Shown here: in pieces, positions 57,362 to 64,000 of the stretch
How the letters are laid out: each line of letters opens with the position of its first letter
Position numbering within the stretch: the stretch's first letter is position 1
Source of the DNA: Sweltsa coloradensis
Lineage: Eukaryota > Arthropoda > Insecta > Plecoptera > Chloroperlidae
Direction of reading: 5' to 3'
Assembly (NCBI GenBank): GCA_024449915.1
Contig: JAMZAV010000109.1
Coordinates: 992,001-1,056,000 of the forward strand
DNA length: 64,000 nucleotides
Made by a program: the position numbers and the translations under genes
The notes under the pieces: model-generated
What the model saw: the letters and a program-made list of their open reading frames with translations, nothing else
Told to the model about the DNA's origin: nothing
Databases searched by the model: none

Positions 57362-59890
57362 CACACATAACAAAAACTTGTAGAAATACAGCCAAACCTT
57401 ACACACTCAAAAGGAATGAGATCTAAAAAAAGGGCCAAGCTCATCTACCCTTCCACATTTGCGCATTCTTAATTCATAAACGTACAGTGTCCCATAACAG
57501 CATCCTCGAAAAGCTTGGCAAAATAGAATTTGCGATTATTAATTTAACGTAGTAGTTTATCCAAGTTCTTTTTTTCTAATTAATTTAAACGTAAACATGC
57601 AAATTCTATTTTGCCAAGCTTTTCGAGGATGCTGTTATGGGACACTGTACGTTTATGAATTAAGAATGCGCAAATGTGGAAGGGTAGATGAGCTTGGCCC
57701 TTTTTTTAGATCTCATTCCTTTTGAGTGTGTAAGGTTTGGCTGTATTTCTACAAGTTTTTGTTATGTGTGTGATCTTATTACTTTTTCAAGTTCCATTAC
57801 AAAATTATTTGTTAAAATATAATATTTTTATCAAAGTTGATTTAATTTTTATGGTATTAGCAATAACAATAGGATGTAAAATATCTAGGCCCGGATTCAT
57901 GTACATCCTGGGTATAGGTGGTAACCATGGTATAACGACGGTATAAGGACTGGTTAAAGTCTAGGCAACTCACATCCTATTAAAACTTTCCCATGTAACA
58001 ACAAACGCACAACTAATGTAATTTTACACCTATTTCACTGCACCCACACGAGGGAAGCGATATATCTAGACGGCCTTGACCCACAGCCATGTAAATCATC
58101 AGATAATCAGAAGAATATTGAAAATTTTCACCATCTTTTGTTTTACATTTTTATTAAAAGTGACAGGAGATTTCGTGAGTTTATTAAAAGTAAAGAAAAA
58201 GCTTATTATTGCCGTAAATTTTGGAATAGCCTAGGACTATCATACCATTGTTTATCTGCATTAGGCTTGTAGTAATCAAAACTAGTTATTTGTGCGGGAA
58301 GTGTCAAAACAAGGTTGTGCTGGCCTAGGGTTGGCTAAGAAAGACCTAGGGCTTGTCAAACATGTATTTATTTATCTAGTCCTATAGCCTAATGGAACTT
58401 TAGACCTACACTGTTGTATTATAAATAATTTTCTACATCTGGGCCTAGGCCAGGACGGTTTCTGATTTGTTTTATGAGAGTATAATGACACCTTTTCTCG
58501 TTCCACACAAAGAAGAAAAATTTTAAATGTCCGCCATTTGTTTACGTATCGCACTTTCCCGCCTAACTCTGCTTATACCGTCAACAAGTGTCAAGTAACT
58601 ATGGTTACTTGTTGATTATATGCCAAGTGTTTAAGGCTTATTTTAAAACCTTTATTTGGAAGCCTTCCAACAAACTTTTTCAACTTTTTTTTTCAAAAGA
58701 GACTATATTTCTATAACCTTAATGTCCATGTAAAATACTAGGAAAACGCTTAAGTCCCGCCGCGTTGATGGATGAGCGTAATTTTTTTTAAACGAAAAAA
58801 GCGTAAAATTGCGATTTTTTTAATAGATAATTTTTCGATAACGCTCAAATTTCACACGAATATATTCATTCACAAAATTAAAGTTCTGTGAAAAAATCAT
58901 TACAATCGGATAAAGCATGTAGGTTTTATTCGTCGAAGAAATGTTAAAAATTGAAAAAAATCGTAAAATTGCGATTATCATGAGAAATGATTTTTTTCGA
59001 TTGCGCTCAAATTTCACACGAATATATTATTCATAAATAAGGTTTCTGTGAAAAAATCATTACAATGGGATAAAGCATGTAGGTGTTATAAGTCAAAGAA
59101 TGTTTTAAAAAATTTAAAAATCGTAAAATTGCGATTTTCATAAGAAAAAATGTTTCGATTGCGCTCAAATTTCACACGAATATATGAATTCATAAAATTA
59201 AGGTTCTGTAAAAAAATCGTTACAATCGGATAAAGCATGTAGATGTTATAAGTCGAAGAATTTTTTTAAAAATCGAAAAAAATCGTAAAATTGCGATTTT
59301 CATGAGAAATAATTTTTTGATCAATTTTTCCCTCCGTGCAGTTCTTCGTTCAGAGATTTCATAGACCTCCATAAAATTTCATCGCAATTGGAGTATTGGT
59401 TTAGCCGGAATCGTGTTCACAGACACACAAAAATACAAACAAAAAAAAAAGAAAGGAAAAAAAACAAAACATTCCGGATTTTTACTCCAGTGTAGTGAAA
59501 TGGAATCTTCGCTTCGCTCGCTACGCTCGCTACGCTCATCCAATGAACATTGTAGCCCCACCCGTCTGGTCAGAATCGCGGGCCGACGTATTAGATGTTA
59601 GCAGTAGCTAGCAGTAGCTAGCAGTAGCTAGCAGTAGCTAACATCCTTAAAGTGATTTTGAGCATGTTTGAAGACATTTTTTCACCAAGAAGGAATGGTC
59701 GTACCCCAATAAAATTTGGCATGTGTTGTCAGGTACCTAAATCCCCTCGATTGTGATAGTTTTCAAGTTCACATCACGTTACATGACGGCTGGGTAACAC
59801 CTCGAAATCACCCCAACTCTGCTTGGTGTATAAGGTGCTTGAGTGTGTAGCGCACCGCGGCTTGGCTGCGGCGCCCTAACGGGCACCTAG
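57362..59890 (+). mobile_element. Family C composite element, copy 2
   Basis: Palindrome arms about 57362-57550 and 57600-57775, then blocks shared with copy 1 (13985-16028), ending GCGCCCTAACGGGC ACCTAG at 59890. It differs from copy 1 in the middle (57953-58313) and by the insertion of a family A element at 58738-59543. A GCAGTAGCTA tandem repeat near 59600-59640 parallels GTAGGCAGTA at 15750. Confidence 0.6.
58738..59543 (-). mobile_element. Family A Helitron-like element, copy 7, different cargo
   Basis: Minus strand: 5' end TTGGATGAGCGTAGCGAGCG at 59543, 3' end GCGTTTTCCTAG at 58738 followed by T. The interior is not the usual 180-bp modules but about three tandem units of 160 bp (CAAATTTCACACGAATAT recurs near 58847, 59007 and 59165). 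The paralogous locus in copy 1 of family C has the uninterrupted site AAAATATGAACATTG at 15680-15694, here split as AAAATA and TGAACATTG. Confidence 0.78.
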
Positions 59891-60769
59891 ATTGTTTGCG
59901 TATTTATAACAAGTTAATATTTATAAGAGTCTAGGGTGCGGACGGTCGGCGTTTAGAGTGCAGTACTAACTCGTATATTTCATTTCAGATTACATAAATC
60001 GAAATCAATATTGTTTTATTCTGTTTTCACCCTCCAACAGGTAACTAAATTCTTATTTCTCGTACTTAGCACGTTAAAAAAAATTAAGATTTTTCATAGT
60101 CCTCAAAGTCCATATGAAATTGCAATTTTTGGTCTATATTTTAAAATGTTGTGTGACCAAAAGGGTTCAAAATTAAAAAAAAAGCCATGTACGAGAATGT
60201 CTACCCACTACACAGTCACAGAACTGATAAACTGCCATATTTCTGAGTTTGCACACAAACTATTATCTTGATAGATTGAAAAATGAAGGATTAGTTCAAA
60301 AAGTACAAACACACATTTTCGGCTCGAATCGCAGCTTTTCCAATGCTTATTTCATTAAAATTTGGAACTTTGTCCTGTCGTACACAATACTGTGAGATCT
60401 TTAATAGAGAATGCAATATCCACAATCAGCAATTAAATAATTGTTTAATTTTAATTAGTGACTATTTTGTTTCACTCCATTTATTGTTTACTTTTCCTGA
60501 CTATTAAAACAAAATCGAGTTTGTCACAAGCAGTGCAATATTAGTTTTTAGATAACACTTTTTAACAGTGCCATCTACTTTCTGTGTAATTAGTTGCCCT
60601 GTACCAACTTTGTACTATGCCTTGTTTGTTTTATGCGTTTAGAGGAAATAGCATTACCAATTTGTCAGCACCAAAGTCATTAGTTACATGAACTCGTGTC
60701 GGGCGGTGGTGGGGGAAGGGAGGGGGGCTGTCGCTCCCTCTGTCAATTTATCCCGTGCGACTTTAGCAC
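59891..60769. other. No gene seen
   Basis: AT-rich. The 86-codon lysine- and phenylalanine-rich ORF at 60011-60271 is not recognised. A G-rich patch at 60700-60730 precedes the tandem array. Confidence 0.4.
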
Positions 60770-62390
60770 AGAGGGTTGAAATCGAATCCTGGTCGGATGA
60801 CCGTGTATCGGTGTAGCCACAAGACAGGGACAACTTGTCGGCAGGGCCGTATTAAGGCATAGGCTAAGTAGGCTGGAGCCTGGGGCGCCGGCATTTTGGG
60901 GGCGCCAATTTGGCGCCCCCCACTAGGGTCCGTGGGCGAGGCGTCTAACTCCTAACAAACAACAAATAACAACTTAAAAATTATCGACGAAAGTATGCTA
61001 AATCTAGTAAAATGCCACCATTTGCAATGTCAAAAATCAAAATTTTCTGGGGCTATGCGCCCCAGACCCGCACTAGCTGGGAGGCATCCCCACCGGAGCC
61101 CCCATTGTACCAGAATTCATATTTTTTCAGAACCGTTTGTTTCATGGGCAGTTCTTAAAGTGTTTAATTGCCCCCCCCCCCCCCCTACCTAAATGCACTT
61201 GCTTCGCCACTAACAAATTTTTAATTTTAAATTACGATGACGTCATTGACACTTTTGCTAAGGAAAAGGGGGGGGGGGGAAACGCTTGCCAATGCTGATT
61301 TGAGCGACTACAACGGACGAGACTATATGGCCAGGGAAATATGTATTATGGTGATCAAGTTGCATTGCTAGTTACTATAATAGTTACCTACTTTTCTTTT
61401 TTAGCTAAAACGCACGCATATTATGTTTTTTCAGCTGGTTGAAATAAGGGGGGGGGGGGGCGTATTTTTGTTTTAGCCTATGGGCGCCAAATGTCTTAAT
61501 CCGGCCCTGCTTGTCGGTATTAACAGGCTCAAGTAAATGGGGCGGACTACACAAGTGAGCGAGTCACTTGTCAGTCTGGACTCTGGACGATAGTCACAGA
61601 GTAGCACAGAGGGTTGAAATCGAATCCTGGTCGGATGACCGTGTATCGGAGCCACAAGACGACAAGGGACAACTTGTCGGTATTAACAGTGTCTCAAAAG
61701 TGGATGGGGCGGAATACACAAGTGAGCGAGTCACTTGTCAGTCTGGACTCTGGGCGAAGTACAGAGACAAAAGAGGGTTGAAATCGAACCCTGGTCGGAT
61801 GACCGTGTATCGGTGAGCCACAAGCAGGACAACTTGTCGGATTAACAGGCTCAAGTGGATGGGGGGACTACACAATGACGAGTCACTTGTCTCGGGCTCT
61901 GGACGATAGTTACAGAGAGCACAGAGGGTTTTAAATCGAACCCCGGGCGGGTGCCGTGTATCGGTGAGCCACAAGAAAAAACAATTGTCGGTATTAAAAA
62001 GGGTCAGTGGATTTGGGGGGGACTACACAAGTGGCGAGTCACTTGTCGGGGCTGGCTCTACGATAGTCCCCCAGAGTAGCACAGAGGGTTGAAATCGAAT
62101 CCTGGTCGGATGACGTTACGGTGTAGCCCAAGACAGGGCAACTTTCGGGATTAACAGGCTCAATGGATGGGGGGGACTACCAATGGGCGAGTCACTTGTC
62201 ATCTGGCTCTTGCGATAGTCCAGAGTACACAGAGGGGTTTAAATCGAATCCTGGTCGGATGGTGTATCGGTGTAGCCCCAAGACAGGGACAACTTTTTCG
62301 GTATTAACAGGCTCAATGGATGGGGCGGGCTACACAAGTAGGGAGCACTTGTCGTCTGGACTCTGGGCGATAGTCCAGAGTAGCACGAGG
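60770..62390. repeat. Tandem array, unit about 150-165 bp
   Basis: The phrase GAGGGTTGAAATCGAATCC and relatives recur at 60771, 61609, 61773, 61924, 62084, 62232 and 62387. Removing the hAT insert and its 8-bp duplication makes the first spacing 160 bp, in line with the others. The unit contains CTGGTCGGATGACCGTG, CAACTTGTCGGTATTAAC and GCGAGTCACTTGTC. It runs on in degraded form to the window end. Confidence 0.85.
60842..61509. mobile_element. hAT nonautonomous element (668 bp) inside the tandem array
   Basis: Termini CAGGGCCGTATTAAGGCATA and, inverted at the right, CAGGGCCGGATTAAGACAT. A perfect 8-bp target duplication CTTGTCGG lies at 60834-60841 and 61510-61517. The CAGGGCCG start and 8-bp duplication are diagnostic of hAT. 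No transposase; the interior has GGCGCC repeats, poly-C and poly-G runs. Confidence 0.92.
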
Positions 62391-64000
62391 GTTGAAAAAT
62401 TTTTTTTCCCCTTTTGGGGCGGGCAACAAGATTTTATCGGTCAGGTTGGGGAACCCAAAAAAAACCCCCCCCCGGGCCGGGGGGAAACCCCAAAAAAGGG
62501 GGTTTTTTCCCTTACCCGGGGTAAACGGGGAAAAGAACGGGCTTGCGTGGTGGGAGCACAAAAGAAAGGGGGAAAAAACCCCGGATGGGGCCCAAAAGGA
62601 CCCTTTTTTCTCCGTGGAAAAACCAAAGGGGAGGGTTTATCGATAAAAAGGGGAAGGGGGCCCGAGGGTTTAAAAAAATCCCCAGGGTCGGTTAAAAAGA
62701 CGGAAATTGTAACGGCATAGGGGGACCCAAAAAGGGGCCTTTCCGGTCGGGTGAAAGGGGGACAAAGGAAAAATTTTTGGGGGGGTAAAAGTAGCCAAAA
62801 AGGGGGAAAGGGTTACAATTTAAATGGGGGCGGTTAAAGGGCGGGGGAGCGGGACCGAAAAAAAGGGGGGGGGTTAAAACAATGGGTGGGGCCTTTGTGG
62901 GCGGACGGCGAAACCAGAGGAAAAAAAACCCGGGTGAGGGGTCCCCGGGGGGGGAAATTTGTTGGAAAAAGGTTTGGTTTCGGGTAAAAGGGAAAGGGGG
63001 GAAACCGGGGTCTGTCAAACCCGGGGGAAAAGCCCGGGTTAAACCTTTGGTGGGGCGGACAAAAGGGGACAAATTTTCGGGATTAAAACCCAAAGGGGGG
63101 GCCCCAAAGGGGAATTTTTTTGGGGACAGCAAGGCAAAGGGGGAAAAAGAATTGGGGGATAAAGGGGGACGTTATGCACACAGGGAAAGAGGGTTTAAGG
63201 CTCAAGGATGGAGCACTACCAGTGGAAACCTTTGTCGGATTAAAAATAGTCAAGGACACAAGGGGGAAACGAATCCTGGCCCCGACCGGACTTTCCCGGG
63301 GGAAAAAGTCAAGGTTTGATGGGGCAACACGGGGCGAGTCCTTGTAGTCGACTCTGGACGATAGTCAAATAACAGAGGGTTTAAAATCGGTCCTGTGTCG
63401 GTGACCGATGGACCGAGGGAAATTTCGGTATTAAGGTAAGGATGGGCGGCCACATTGCGGTTTACCTTTATTGGGTTCCCCAAATGTGACAAGGGGGGAA
63501 CGGTGGCGGGGCCCTTAAAGGTGCAGCCAACGGAGACAGGGACACTCGGACACTCCGTAGGGCGGCTAAACTGAGGCGAGCCTTGTCAAATACTTGGGTA
63601 TGAATTTGCGGAGGGGAAGAACCCGGGGACCCGTTCGGAACAAGCAGGACACTTGGGATTTAAAAGGCTCAGGTGATGGGGCGGACCAAATGAGGACCCA
63701 GTTGGACTTGGAGTATCAAGATAGACAGAGGGTTAAAGAACCTGGTCGGATGACCGTGGGGTTAGCCACAAAGGGGCAACTTTTGGATTACGGCTCAAGG
63801 GGGGGCGGACTACAAATGGCCCAGTCATTTTCCACCTGGACGAAGTTAAGAGGTAGAGAGGGTTGAATCCCCGCGGGAAACCCTTTCGGTCCCCAAAGGA
63901 CTTTGTATAAGGTTACCAGTGAGGGGGCGACTAAAGGGGCGAAGTCACTTGGGGCCTTGGAATCTGAAGGCCAAAAGTAATGGGTTGCAGCCGGCGATGT
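62391..64000. other. Degenerate, homopolymer-rich end of the tandem array
   Basis: Recognisable array words (GAGGGTT, CCTGGTCGGATGACCGTG near 63735) persist, but between them are runs of A, C, G and T with shifting length and a sudden jump in G content. The pattern looks like poor consensus over a hard repeat, so the overlapping ORFs here (for example 62163-62720, 62692-63132, 62882-63319) are not annotated. Confidence 0.6.

Noticed and set aside
62163..63319. Several overlapping ORFs of 60-185 codons
   Set aside because: They lie in the corrupted, homopolymer-rich end of a tandem array and overlap in many frames on both strands.
28661..64000. Search for the Munc13 N-terminal start exon (MSLLCV-type)
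   Set aside because: No minus-strand ATG followed by the expected residues and a phase-1 donor was found; it may lie outside the window or be too short to see by eye.

Overview
This is animal nuclear DNA: AT-rich, intron-split and crowded with repeats. Three spliced exons encode a Munc13/UNC-13 C2A domain, which points to a metazoan with a nervous system. The 20.8-kb intron, the abundance of Helitron-like and foldback elements and the local enrichment of AGGCCT/CCTAGG words suggest a marine invertebrate. I cannot place the phylum from sequence alone.

Genes. (1) The left 28.7 kb holds part of an unc-13/Munc13 gene on the minus strand. Its exons at 28660-28558, 25305-25188 and 4388-4265 join in frame (phases 1-2-0-1) and encode most of the N-terminal C2A domain. 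A fourth candidate exon at 1115-1020 fits by phase. The N-terminal start exon was not found. A perfect 134-bp tandem duplication copies the 3' splice site and most of the third exon. (2) An intact F-box/leucine-rich-repeat gene lies on the plus strand at 40009-41199 (396 aa in one exon). A decayed partial copy of it lies at about 31420-32895 and is split by a retroposon tail. (3) A 47-codon ORF at 52456-52313 (minus) sits beside a CRE-rich, CCAAT-containing island; its status is uncertain.

Mobile DNA fills most of the rest. Family A is a set of seven Helitron-like elements of about 0.6-0.8 kb. They share a 5' TGGATGAGC end, an inverted copy of it near the 3' end, a small hairpin and a terminal CTAG followed by T. 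Family B, clustered at 6.8-9.0 kb, has the same architecture and carries tRNA-like sequence with Pol III A and B boxes. For both families an empty target site is present elsewhere in this window, showing precise insertion without target duplication. Family C begins with a long palindrome and ends in a GC hairpin plus CTAG; it occurs near 14-16 kb, 35-39.9 kb and 57.4-59.9 kb. Two hAT-like nonautonomous elements with 8-bp target duplications lie at 16920-17340 and 60842-61509. Large foldbacks lie at 34975-37205 and 54541-56323.

Right end. From about 60.77 kb a 150-165 bp tandem repeat runs to the window edge. From about 62.39 kb it degenerates into homopolymer-rich text that looks like low-quality consensus; ORFs there should not be trusted.

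Several GC-richer islands in the unc-13 introns and upstream of its exons carry CRE, E-box, CCAAT or TAAT motifs and are candidate regulatory elements. No rRNA, canonical tRNA gene or CRISPR array was seen.
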